DNA of 64,000 nucleotides from Neoarius graeffei (taxonomy: Eukaryota > Chordata > Actinopteri > Siluriformes > Ariidae), in NCBI RefSeq assembly GCF_027579695.1, contig NC_083582.1, forward strand, positions 4,958,378 to 5,022,377, given 5' to 3'. Below the pieces are notes generated by a model, which worked only from the letters and a program-made list of their open reading frames with translations, did not search any database and had not been told where the DNA came from. Below, piece by piece: positions 54,852 to 64,000 of this stretch. Position numbers and translations under genes: made by a program. Numbering within the stretch: the first letter of the stretch is position 1; each line of letters opens with the position of its first letter.

Positions 54852-55627
54852 TATCTTTCGCAAACTGCAGACGAGCAGCAATGTTCTTTTTGGAGAGCAG
54901 TGACTTTCTCCTTGTAACTCTGCCATGCACACCATTGTTGCTGAGTGTTCTCCTGATGGTGGACTCATGAACATTAACATTAGCCAATGTGAGCGAGGCC
55001 TTCAGTTGCTTAAGTTGCTCTGGGGTCCTTTGTGACCTCGCCAACTATTACACGCCTTGCTCTTGGAGTGATCTTTGTTGGGCGACCACACCTGTGGAGG
55101 GTAACAATGGTCTTGAATTTCCTCCATTTGTACACAATCTGTCTGACTGTGGATTGGTGGAGTCCAAACTCTTTAGAGATGGTTTTGTAACCTTTTCCAG
55201 CCTGACGAGCATCAACAACTCTTTTTCTGAAGTCCTCAGAAATCTCTTTTGTTCATGCCATGATACACTTCCACAAACATGTGTTGTGAAGATCAGACTT
55301 TGATAGATCCCTGTTCTTTAAATAAAACAGGGTGCCCACTCACACCTGATTGTCATCCCATTGATTGAAAACACCTGACTCGAATTTCACCTTCAAATGA
55401 ACTGCGAATCCTAGAGGTTCACATACTTTTGCCACTCACAGATATGTAATATTGGATCATTTTCCTCAATAAATAAATGGCCAAGTATAATATTTTGCCT
55501 CATTTGTTTAACTGGGTTCTCTTTATCTACTTTTAGGACTTGTGTGAAAATCTGATGATGTTTTAGGTCATATTTATGCAGAAATATAGAAAATTCTAAA
55601 AGGTTCACAAACTTTCAAGCACCACTG
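54852..55627 (-). mobile_element. Inverted N-terminal half of Tc1 with right TIR
   Basis: The minus strand repeats the transposon from its TIR through the leader and the first 120 codons of transposase (HESTIRRTLSNNGVHGRV, then LLSKKNIAARLQFAKDKK), where it meets the plus-strand copy. The junction lies at about 54850. A few bases are missing in the helix-turn-helix part (about 55010-55025), where EQLKQLKASL differs from the intact copy. Confidence 0.85.
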
Positions 55628-55629
55628 TA

Positions 55630-56690
55630 GCAATGAGGAAATGGCAACATTACAAAGGCAGCATTTAGCTAATTGTGTAATGAAATATTATGTATGTGTC
55701 AGCTATGTTATCTGTAACATTAGTTACGCTAACTGCTCATCACCAAATCAGAACATTATGATGTTGAGCTACTCATCTGTATGAAGATGTTTTCTTTACA
55801 TGATCCGTTTTCTTTTTGCGATGGTTACTCAAAGCAAATCCATCATCTTCTTCTGAATTTATCCAAGCTTGCAGAGAATTCTTTGTGAATATTTAGTAAG
55901 TATTGAACGAGTTTGTAGCATTCCAAAAATAACATTAGCGCAAAGTTATTGTTAGCTGTAATTATGATTAACCTCACGATTTTATTTGAATGTTCTTTGC
56001 ACATTGTTCTTCGTTGCACACAAAAGCTAACATCGTGCAAACATTTATATAGAAACAAATACATTCTCACAACATCCGACTGAACAGACTGAAGGTTCTT
56101 GGAACCAAAAACTCTCATGCTGATGTTTAGAAAAGGTTCTGCGAAGCTGAACCTCTGAGCAGGACCCGCTCCGTTTGTCTCCTCAGAGCCGACCCAAACA
56201 CAGCGCCCTCTGCAGGAAGCTAACGGCGGCGTCATGTGTCATAAATCTCAGGTTATTAAAACGGTGCAGATTCAGACACACAGACTCCTCTCGCTCAATT
56301 CAATTAGAAACGATCGGAGCGATGAGTGAAGCCACACGACCACAATCTGGACCCGGAGACGTCTGAAACGTCAAAGCCATCGTCCTGGATAAAGATTCGC
56401 TCACAACTGAAAAATCCACAGCTTAACCACAGAGAAAAAATAATGTTATCATAAAATACTCTTTCTGTAAATGTTCAACAAACAGAAAACTTCACTGTAT
56501 CTCTGATTTTTTTAAATTTGTTGGTGTAAAGCATCCACTGAATGAGTCCCTGTGAATGAGCCGTTGCTATAGCAACACTGAGCCGAGTCACACTGGTACA
56601 ATAACAGAGTCACAGTGGAATAAGATTTAATTAATGACTGAACATTAAACTCACACACACTCTGTTCTCTAAACTTATAAACACTCAGGC
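55630..56690. other. Intergenic DNA, no feature recognised
   Basis: No open frame with family character and no repeat terminus. Confidence 0.5.
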
Positions 56691-56694
56691 ACAG

Positions 56695-58135
56695 AGGAGG
56701 TGTGGCTTTTATTTGGCAGGCTCAGTGAAGGAGGCGTGGTTTCTGTGTGTCAGTCTCAGTGAAAGAGGCGTGGTTTATGTGTGTCAGACTCAGTGAAGGA
56801 GGCATGGCTTCTGTGTATCAGTCTCAGTGAAGGAGGCGTGGTTTCTGTGTGTCAGTCTCAGTGAAAGAGGCGTGGTTTCTGTGTGTCAGTCTCAGTGAAG
56901 GAGGCGTGCCTTCTGTGTATCAGTCTCAGTGAAGGAGGCGTGGTTTCTGTGTTTCAGTCTCAGTGAAGGAGGTGTGGTTTCTGTGTATCATGATCAGTGA
57001 AGGAGGCGTGGTTTCTGTGTCAGACTCAGTGAAAGAGGCGTGGCTTCTGTGTTTCAGTCTCAGTGAAAGAGGCGTGGTTTCTGTGTTTCAGTTTCAGTGA
57101 AAGAGGCGTGGCTTCTGTGTTTCAGTCTCAGTGAAAGAGGCGTGGCTTCTGTGTTTCAGTCTCAGTGAAAGAGGCGTGGCTTCTGTGTTTCAGTCTCAGT
57201 GAAAGAGGCGTGGCTTCTGTGTTTCAGTCTCAGTGAAGGAGACGTGGTTTCTGTGTTTCAGACTCAGTGAAAGAGGCGTGGTTTCTGTGTATCATGATCA
57301 GTGAAAGAGACGTGGGTTCTGTGCTTCAGTCTCAGTGAAAGAGGCGTGGTTTCTGTGTTTCAGTCTCAGTGAAAGAGGCGTGGCTTCTGTGTTTCAGTCT
57401 CAGTGAAAGAGGCGTGGTTTCTGTGTTTCAGTCTCAGTGAAAGAGGCATGGTTTCTGTGTATCATGATCAGTGAAGGAGGCGTGGTTTCTGTGTGTCAGT
57501 CTCAGTGAAAGAGGTGTGGTTTCTGTGTTTCAGTCTCAGTGAAGGAGGCGTGGTTTCTGTTTGAGTCTCAGTGAAAGAGGCGTGGTTTCTGTGTATCAGT
57601 CTCAGTGAAGGAGGCGTGGTTTCTGTGTGTCAGTCTCAGTGAAAGAGATGTGGTTTCTGTGTATCAGTCTCAGTGAAAGAGGCGTGGTTTCTGTGTATCA
57701 TGATCAGTGAAGGAGGCGTGGTTTCTGTGTGTCAGTCTCAGTGAAAGAGGCGTGGTTTCTGTGTTTCAGTCTCAGTGAAGGAGGCATGGTTTCTGTGTGT
57801 CCGTCTCAGTGAAAGAGGCGTGGTTTCTGTGTGTCAGTCTCAGTGAAAGAGGCGTGGTTTCTGTTTCAGTCTCAGTGAAAGAGGCGTGGTTTCTGTGTTT
57901 CAGTCTCAGTGAAAGAGGCGTGGTTTCTGTGTATCATGATCAGTGAAGGAGGCGTGGTTTCTGTGTGTAAGTCCAAGTAAAGGAGGTGTGGCTTCTGTGT
58001 GTCAGTCTCAGTGAAGTAGGCGTGGTTTCTGTGTGTCAGTCTCAGTGAAAGAGGTGTGGTTTCTGTGTGTCAGTCTCAGTGAAAGAGGTGTGGTTTCTTT
58101 GTATCAGTCACAGTAAAGGAGGCGTGGCTTAAACT
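56695..58135. repeat. 34-bp minisatellite, about 42 units
   Basis: The unit includes GTGAAAGAGGCGTGGTTTCT followed by GTGTTTCAGTCTCA. The CpG inside GGCGTGG is often TG or CA. A variant unit with ATCATGATCAGTGAAGG recurs at about 56985, 57290, 57460, 57697 and 57932, spacing roughly 5, 7, 7 and 9 units. That indicates higher-order structure. Frames across it are not genes. Confidence 0.93.
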
Positions 58136-58139
58136 CCTT

Positions 58140-58450
58140 AGTTAAACATGCAATGTGTAATTTATTAAAAATGATGAAAGTCAGATTTCAGTGCTGTTTC
58201 ATGCCTCTGTGTCGTTGTGGTCGGAGTACTGGAGTTTTAAAGTGAGAGATGATATCACTTCTACTTAAAGTCACCTCACTGTAAATGCTGTTTACTATTA
58301 CAAGTTTCTTTTTTTAACAATTTATTTATCTACACAGACACACAAGCTACAGGTAACCACTGTCCCCTTGAGGAAAGCACGTTATCCTGTTGTGTCTGAA
58401 GAGTCAGGACCTCATCTACAGAAATAAATAAATAAAATAAGGATACAGCG
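58140..58450. other. Intergenic spacer
   Basis: Nothing recognised apart from an (AAAT)n-like run at 58425-58437. Confidence 0.5.
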
Positions 58451-59342
58451 GGGCGGCACGGTGGTGTAGTGGTTAGCGCTGTCACCTCACAGCAAGAAGG
58501 TCCGGGTTCGAGCCCCGTGGCCGGCGAGGGCCTTTCTGTGTGGAGTTTGCATGTTCTCCCCATGTCCGCGTGGGTTTCCTCCGGGTGCTCCGGTTTCCCC
58601 CACAGTCCAAAGACATGCAGGTTAGGTTAACTGGTGACTCTAAATTGACCGTAGGTGTGAGTGTGAATGGTTGTCTGTTACCCCTTTTCCACCAAATCAG
58701 TTCCAGGGCTGGTTCGGGGCCAGTGCTGGTTCACAACTCATTCAACTTGCCAACCAGCTGAGAACCAGTTTGCTTTTCCATAGCTCGGGGTGCTAAGGGG
58801 AGCCACGTCATTACGTCACTGTATACGTCAGTTACGTCGCTGCATTTGCATAAACCTTGTTGCAAACATCGAAGCAACTACAACACGGAAAAGAAGAAGA
58901 AGCAGCAGCAACAACAACAATAGTGGATGACTGCTGCTTTACTGCATCCATGATATCTCGTCGCTTATTTAAAAATGGTGCCCTCTCGCGGTCTTGCTAT
59001 TGTTGTTGGTCTTAGCAACTCCGCCCCCCCGCTGACGTAAGCAGTTCTTTCCTCTAGCCCAGCAAAGAACTGGTGCTACCCTGGAACCAGTTTTTCTGGC
59101 CCAGAGCCAGTTCTTTGTCAGTGGAAACAGAAAACCCGGTTCCAAACTAAGCACTGGCCCCGAACCAGCCCTGGAACTGATTTGGTGGAAAAGGGGTATG
59201 TGTCTCTGTGTGTCGCCCTGTGTTGATCTGGCGACTTGTCCAGGGTGAACCTCGCCTTTCGCCTGTAGTCAGCTGGGATAGGATCCAGCCCACCCACGAC
59301 CCTGCACAGGATAAGCTGCTACAGATAATGGATGGATGGATA
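58451..59342 (+). mobile_element. SINE 3 (V-SINE-like), split by a 520-bp MITE
   Basis: Head, A and B boxes and core at 58451-58678, tail part at 59199-59342 ending GATAATGGATGGATGG. A 7-bp flank, ATACAGC, is present on both sides (58443-58449 and about 59343-59349). The tail unit GGAT differs from the GAGAT tail of SINEs 1 and 2, so this is another subfamily. Confidence 0.85.
58679..59198. mobile_element. MITE with 49-bp perfect terminal inverted repeats
   Basis: Left end TACCCCTTTTCCACCAAATC... and right end are exact reverse complements for 49 bp. The flanks are TGT on both sides (58676-58678 and 59199-59201), consistent with a 3-bp duplication; 2-bp TA or other models fit less well. Internally there are further imperfect inverted copies of GAACTGG/CCAGTTC. 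No coding capacity. Superfamily unassigned. Confidence 0.85.
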
Positions 59343-59349
59343 ATACAGC

Positions 59350-60252
59350 AGCTGAGAAAATGTACAGAGTGTTTAGTCTGAACATGTGGAGCACATGCTG
59401 TAAATAATAAACACAAACGTCAGTAAACGGAGTTGACTCTTTTCAGACACCCTGTAAAACATCATCACTGTGTCATCATGAAGAATGAGTTAATGTGTCA
59501 GCTTTATATTTTACAGAATATTCATGTTCAAGTAAGTTTCAGAAATGCTTGTGAAATGTGCTGGAATTAAAGTTTTTCAGTTTAATTAAAGCATGTTGGG
59601 GGATTTCCACAGCGGAGTCACAGCGCCACCATGTGGTGATGAACCGGAAGTACAGAGACTCAGCTCCAGCGCAGAGTCAGTAAAGAGAAAAACACTCAGG
59701 GTTTGAAGAGAGCGGACATGAGGGGCTGAGGTCACTTATATCCAGTACTGTATTTTACAGTATTTTATTTAATGTGTGTTTGTTTCATTATTATCAGATG
59801 AGAGGACTATCAGGTTCTCTATTTACAGCAAAGATCAACTTTTACTTTCATTAATACTTCAGAGTAAATTAATAGTAAATTTTACTACAATAATTTTAAG
59901 TACTAATATTAAGATGTAGTATTTTCTCTGTTAATCTAGTATTTATTCTGGATAGTAAAATTTATAGACTAGAGTGAACCATATCTGTGCTTTGTAAATA
60001 ATATTATTTTAAAAAATATATTAAAAAAATAATACTAATACTTGATGGTGAAACTAACCCTTATTTGTGCTTTAACAATAATTAATAAAATTATATTTAT
60101 ATTATTTATTTATTTACAGGTCAAATTGAGCCATGTGATTTTTTTTACAAAAAAAGTAGAAAAAAATTTAAAAAATCGTTATTCCAACTTTTAATTTCTC
60201 AAAATAAACTGATAATTAAAACAACCAAACAAACAAACAAAAATCCAATGAA
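59350..60252. other. AT-rich intergenic DNA
   Basis: No gene is seen. Long A/T runs between 60000 and 60240. A GCGCCACCATGTGGTG motif at about 59621-59636 is a near-palindrome resembling one half of a CTCF-type core, but that is not firm. Confidence 0.4.
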
Positions 60253-61000
60253 CTGGGGCCTCATGTACAAAGACCTGCGTGGATTTCCCACTAAATATGT
60301 GCGCACGTCAAAATCGGGAAATTTGCGTACGACCAAAAAAATCCGGATGTATCAATCAGTGCGTACGAAGGTTTCCACGCACTCTCCTGTTGTACATCCC
60401 AATCAACGTGGAATTCGGCGCACATGCACGAGCCCCGTTCCCCGCCCCGTCTCCTCCCTCAATTATTCCACACTGAATATGTTAATTAGTATAAATAGAC
60501 CTGCAGTAAGGCCCGCGTTAGGTAAAAGACATGGCAACTTTTACTAACGCGTTAATGTTAATTATATGTTAGAAATCTCGCATTAATCAAATTAACATTT
60601 ATTCGCGTTAATCCCTGCCTTTAGCACAGTGTAATAGAATTCACATACATCACTTAATTGTTCTGTCACCTCCAATTAAAGTGATGTTCAAAGTGTATGC
60701 TATGAGACATGATTGTATGCCACTGAATGTGAATGTAGCCTATACCAAGATAACGGTATGATTCGCATCGTCCGCAGTGCCTGCGCCACAATGACTGTCT
60801 ATTTGAGTTACATGGGTTTTGAAAACAAAAAAACACCTTTAGTGCTCTAATGTGTACATTTTTTCAGGGACACCCTGTATTTGAGGAAATGTCTTCCTCT
60901 CTTAGTAGGCCCAATATTCCTAGCCACATGTAACCAGAAATAAAACATGTGCACATATTTTCCACAATAGGATTTTAATGACAAATGTATTCTAGCAGGG

Positions 61001-61270
61001 TGCCAGGGAACAACAGGAGGCCCCCAGTCCATCCCACCCGAGCAGGAAGAGGACCCCCAGCCGAGCGGATCCAGCGTCACTGTCACCTGCCCCCCTTCTC
61101 CACCGCCTGCCCCTGTCGCCGGGTCCACAGGCCGGGTGCTGACGCGCGCGGTCCTTGAGTCGCAGGGGGAAATTGTAAAGGGGATAGAGGCGATTAACGA
61201 CAACCTCGAGGGAATCCGCGAGGAATTGAAGGAACTGAATAACACATTTAAAGAATATCTTAAAAAATGA
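61001..61270 (+). pseudogene. Harbinger Myb-like protein, last exon
   Basis: The frame ends at TGA 61268-61270. It begins after a plausible splice acceptor (TTCTAGCAG at 60990-60998). The 89 codons are first Pro/Ser-rich (QSIPPEQEEDPQPSGS, PPSPPPAP), then a coiled-coil helix, LESQGEIVKGIEAINDNLEG and REELKELNNTFKEYLKK. The accessory Harbinger protein has an N-terminal Myb/SANT DNA-binding domain and a C-terminal helix of this type; it carries the transposase into the nucleus. The Myb exon itself is not present. The open exon suggests recent origin. Confidence 0.6.
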
Positions 61271-61296
61271 ATGGTGTCCCGTCTGTCCTTACCTTT

Positions 61297-61470
61297 TCAC
61301 ATTGTGGCTATTAAGCGCTGCCGGGTTTGTATGCCATGTCGCTGTGGCACCTCGTTGTGAGGCCCAGGGTCTGGGTCCTCCGGCAGGTCTCGCTCCATTA
61401 TTGGCACGCCGTGCCGCTGCGCCACATTGTGTAACACGCCACACACCCCGCGGTTGTGTCTGATTTGTAC
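61297..61470 (-). pseudogene. Harbinger transposase, C-terminal end
   Basis: The minus-strand frame reads RHNRGVCGVLHNVAQRHGVP, an acidic ERDLPEDPDP, then VPQRHGIQTRQRLIATM and a stop (61297-61299). It matches the conserved end of HARBI1-like nucleases: the (C)VLHN motif, acidic linker, and R..(G)...R..(L/I)I near the C-terminus. The DDE catalytic region upstream is missing. It faces the Myb-like exon, ending 26 bp from it. Confidence 0.72.
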
Positions 61471-62072
61471 GCACTTGGAAATCGTTTCATATATTGATCT
61501 TGGTAATTATGTGATAAGGCTACCCCACACAACATCAACTAATAATATTTCAGTCTGACACCTCGCGGCAAAGGAAGATCTATTAAGCTAGCTGCAATGC
61601 ATGGTCCTGCATGTGCATTCTTTAATTTAATTAATTAACCAATAGTCAATGGGAATAATATCGAAATGATATTGCTGGGGTTTCTCATTTCCCGTAATTA
61701 CAATATGGAAGGGATGGTTGATGGATCTGTTGGCATTTACCCAACAGTCTCGCATTATGTGTCTCGACAATGTCGTATGACTGACATACATTTCAATTCA
61801 CGCATCCTGATGTTCCGATGCGTTTTTGGATGCCTCTTATCGCCATGTCATGACTCTTGACCGAGTAGGCCGAAATGTAGTTGCGTTGCTCTGCCTCTAA
61901 GTGTCGCCAAGTACCAAGATGCACCAGAAATGTGCGCACGCCAGCCATGAGGTTTGCGTAGAGTACCGCACTTTTCCACGCCAAGTCAATCTTTGTACAT
62001 ACGAATGTTTGCGCAGAAAGTGACGTACGTAGCGTTTTTGTGCGTACACAAGCTTTGTACATGAGGCCCCTG

Positions 62073-62390
62073 GACGTTTAAAAGTCCACACATCCCTGGT
62101 CACGATTTACTGACGTCATACTCCACGTGCATAATCCTGGCCAATGAGCTGACAAGCTCCAGGACGTGTCTCAAATTGTCTTTTCGCTCCTATGTAGTGA
62201 AGCATAGAATCAGAAATGTAAAATAAAAATTTAATTTATGTATTTCAACATTGTTTTTATTACATATTTACTTATTTATTCATTCATTCATTCATTTTAA
62301 GCGTGTTAATTTGTATTTTGTGTGTTTTATCCGACGTTTCCTTTTTCTCAAGTGCGCTAATGTACGGAGAACGGAGGTGTTTCGAACACA
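62073..62390. other. Spacer upstream of the PSTK promoter
   Basis: (ATTC)n-like run at 62276-62297. No gene. Confidence 0.5.
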
Positions 62391-62397
62391 GCCCTAG

Positions 62398-62414
62398 TGA
62401 CGTCACACTTCCTG
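62398..62414 (+). promoter_or_regulatory. CRE plus ETS-type motif pair, likely PSTK promoter
   Basis: A perfect palindromic CRE, TGACGTCA (62398-62405), is followed directly by CACTTCCTGG, an ETS-family core on the minus strand (CCAGGAAGTG). The pair lies about 320-335 bp upstream of the PSTK start codon. There is no TATA box. Such pairs are common in housekeeping promoters; activity is inferred. Confidence 0.5.
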
Positions 62415-62619
62415 GTTCTGCAACATAAACACGCCTCGGAGCTGCTGCTGCTCTGTGTTTGTTTTTTTCTCGGTTTATTTTTAGAGGTTAAAAATCTGAT
62501 GATGTTTACTGAACTAAAGTTGGCAGATTTTTTTAAGTAATAGAGAAAATCCTTGTAGTGTTCCCCTCTTCCCCCCCTCACCTGGGACTCTGTGTGAGTG
62601 AGTGTGTGTGAATGAATGA

Positions 62620-62664
62620 ACGAACGCGCACGCAGAGCTCGGCAGGTGTGTGTGTGTGTGAGAG

Positions 62665-62698
<34 letters not shown>

Positions 62699-62733
62699 TG
62701 AGTATGAATGAGAGAGTGTGTGTGTGAGTGAGT
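62620..62733 (+). repeat. (GT)n tract and partial duplication around the PSTK start
   Basis: The phrase AATGAACGAACGCGCACGCAGAGCTCGGCAGG plus (GT)n (62611-62660) is repeated in shorter form at 62737-62772, where it includes the PSTK start. The intervening bases are mostly GT and GA microsatellite. Confidence 0.8.
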
Positions 62734-62940
62734 ATGAATGAACGCGCAGAGCTCGGCAGGTGTGTGTGTGTGCTGTGCGGGTTACCTGCAGTGGGAAAGT
62801 CCACCCTCACACGCCTGCTCTCTCATCACCTTCACACACGCGGCTGGAGGACTTTCACCATCTGCTACGATGAGTTCATCCCTCAGGAGGCTTTTCACTT
62901 CCACACACCGCAGAGGGAAGAGGAAGAATCATCTAAAGAG
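62734..62940 (+). CDS. pstk: PSTK exon 1: L-seryl-tRNA(Sec) kinase (partial)
   Basis: PSTK phosphorylates serine on tRNA(Sec), the step before SepSecS makes selenocysteinyl-tRNA, in the cytosol. The start chosen is the ATG at 62734 (MNERAELGR). The next residues CVCVLCGLPAVGKSTLTRLL hold the Walker A P-loop (G-x4-GKST). They match the known start of the protein, in which CVLCGLPA.GKS lies close to the N-terminus. A second conserved piece is TICYDEFIPQEAF, where the Asp follows the end of strand 2. The exon is 69 codons, phase 0, and ends at 62940 with donor GTAACT. Later exons are beyond the window. CVCVLC is encoded by TGTGTGTGTGTG, that is, by microsatellite. Identity is by recognition of the motif set, not a search. 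Confidence 0.8.
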
Positions 62941-64000
62941 GTAACTTGTATAACAGCACTAAACCCCTGTGTGTGTGTCTGGTGGAGGAAAACAATCAGT
63001 GACGGACTTCCTGTAACCCGGAAGTGGATTATTTTCCTGTAACTGTAAATGTTTTATTCCTTTTACACCGCGACACTTCTGTTGTTCTCTCATGAGTAAC
63101 AAACTTTTTTATTATCTGTTTACTGTTGCATTTAATGATGTTTAACAAATTTAGTTCCTCATGTACAGTACAGCAGCTAAATACTCATTCCCTCACCATC
63201 ACATTCTGTCTCTCTCTATCTGTCTCTGTCTGTCTGTCTGTCTCACTCTGTCTGTCTGTCTGTCTGTCTCGCTCTCTGTCTGTCTGTCTGTCTCGCTCTC
63301 TGTCTGTCTGTCTGTCTCGCTCTCTGTCTGTCTGTCTGTCTCGCTCTCTGTCTGTCTCTCTTTCAAAATTAATAAGACAAAAAAAACCACACAGAGAGCA
63401 TAAAGTAGCCTAAACCTGAGCACTGACACTGGAGACTCCTTCCATAAACTTCTCCTTCCAGAAAACTTCACCATGTTGATGATTTTACACACAGGGTTTT
63501 TCATTCTGTTGACGTGAGTGAGCCGTTACCATGGAAACGATAATGTGTTAGAATTAATATAAACCTGCGCGACTGTCACAGCTGCTGTTCTAGAGAATTA
63601 ATCAACACCCTCTGAGCAGAAACCGAATTTGAGTAGTTCAGTAGAGCTTTGTTTGCGAGAATTTAACACAAGCTGTAATTTTTGGGCTGGACAATGACGT
63701 GTACGCTGAACTTGCTCGATCAGCCGTGTCTGCTGTCTCAGGTTTGTTTCTATGGTGACGAGGAGCTGCAAGGCAAATGGAGCCGAGACGCAACGACAGG
63801 AAAAACCTTGTGTGGCTCAATGAGGTTCATAAACAAATCAAATGTCACTGCATTTTCATTTGAATCACTGATTTACAGGACTTTAGGCCACGCCCCTTAC
63901 CTGGAGGGGTATGTGATTTTTTTTTTTTTTTTTTTTTCCCCCCCTCCATGAATGCTGTTTTTTTTCTTTGTGTGTGTGTTGTAGCAGGCAGGGTGGAAGC
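62941..64000 (+). other. PSTK intron 1 (start), with (TCTG)n/(TCTC)n repeat
   Basis: Begins with the donor at 62941. ETS-type sites in opposite orientation (ACTTCCTG at 63006-63013 and CCGGAAGTG at 63019-63027) lie 65 bp inside. A microsatellite array of about 24-bp units (TCTCGCTCTCTGTCTGTCTG) fills 63184-63362. A T run ends at 63939. An open frame at 63682-63951 has no family resemblance and was not annotated as coding. Confidence 0.55.

Larger units (their letters stand above)
48425..55627 (+). mobile_element. Composite Tc1 element with inverted half-copy and two LINE insertions
   Basis: The left TIR starts CAGTGGTGCTTGAAAG at 48425 (the preceding dinucleotide is CA, not TA) and is cut by an RTE LINE at 48588-51985. 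The transposase runs plus-strand from 52198 to 54828 and is itself cut by a LINE at 52857-54456. Just after the stop, at about 54850, the sequence jumps to an inverted copy of the N-terminal half of the same transposon. That copy continues to the right TIR, ending CACCACTG at 55627 before TA. The subfamily is that of 21431-23040. Confidence 0.88.
60256..62069. mobile_element. Harbinger derivative with both terminal exons and CTG duplication
   Basis: A 17-bp perfect inverted repeat, GGGCCTCATGTACAAAG, bounds the element. The 3-bp duplication CTG is at 60253-60255 and 62070-62072. CWG duplications are reported for zebrafish Harbinger3-type elements. Inside are the last exon of a Myb/SANT-like protein (plus) and the last part of a transposase (minus), convergent and 26 bp apart. 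This is the organisation of Harbinger transposons. The remaining exons are deleted, so it is non-autonomous. Confidence 0.8.

Noticed and set aside
56695..58135. 34-bp repeats, possible CRISPR
   Set aside because: No unique spacers between repeats. Plain tandem array.
63682..63951. Open frame near the right edge as a PSTK exon
   Set aside because: It does not resemble the part of PSTK expected after exon 1, and it ends in a poly-Phe run encoded by poly(T).

Overview
The window is vertebrate, almost certainly teleost, genomic DNA. It has no operons or prokaryotic signals. It is very rich in (CA)n, (GA)n and (TA)n microsatellites. It carries Tc1, PIF/Harbinger, Kolobok, hAT, BEL/Pao, L1-like, RTE-like and L2/CR1-like elements, plus a tRNA-derived V-SINE-type SINE whose core resembles the fish DANA/V-SINE core. 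I cannot name the species. Only one host gene exon is convincing: the first coding exon of PSTK (L-seryl-tRNA(Sec) kinase) at the right edge (62734-62940). A CRE/ETS-type promoter motif pair lies about 330 bp upstream, and the rest of the gene would lie beyond base 64000.

Left third (1-21430). A 40-41-bp minisatellite (about 1180-3945) is split by a 1.19-kb Harbinger derivative with a TAA target duplication. Next come simple repeats, a V-SINE relic, an L2-like 3' end, a 1.3-kb GA-rich tract, and a Tc1 element carrying a 190-bp palindrome and a transposase with one in-frame stop. A hAT-like relic, a non-LTR 3' end bearing a 5'-truncated SINE, and an RTE-like LINE with a 12-bp target duplication follow. 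Part of that RTE copy has been replaced by an antisense piece of another LINE.

Centre (21431-48420). A full Tc1 element with an open 340-aa DD34E transposase abuts a decayed Tc1 of another family. A non-autonomous TTAA-flanked Kolobok-type element carries a THAP exon. A third Tc1 has an internal transposase deletion. A 7.2-kb BEL/Pao LTR retroelement (two LTRs, 5-bp duplication, intact gag-protease ORF, broken pol) sits inside an older LINE. Then comes a nested stack whose order can be read from target duplications: LINE relic, SINE 1, hAT in SINE 1, full-length L1-like LINE in the hAT, and SINE 2 in the tail of SINE 1.

Right third (48421-64000). A Tc1 copy is interrupted by a nearly full-length RTE-like LINE and by a second LINE, and it ends in an inverted copy of its own first half. 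A 1.4-kb, 34-bp minisatellite follows, then a SINE split by a 520-bp MITE with 49-bp perfect inverted repeats. A CTG-flanked Harbinger derivative keeps the convergent last exons of both its proteins. PSTK exon 1 comes last.

The genes do not form one pathway. The window is a transposon graveyard next to a host gene. I found no convincing new molecular system. The most useful signals are the SINE/RTE shared 3' end, the readable nesting order, the two Harbinger derivatives, the Kolobok THAP exon, and the microsatellite-derived coding sequence at the PSTK start.
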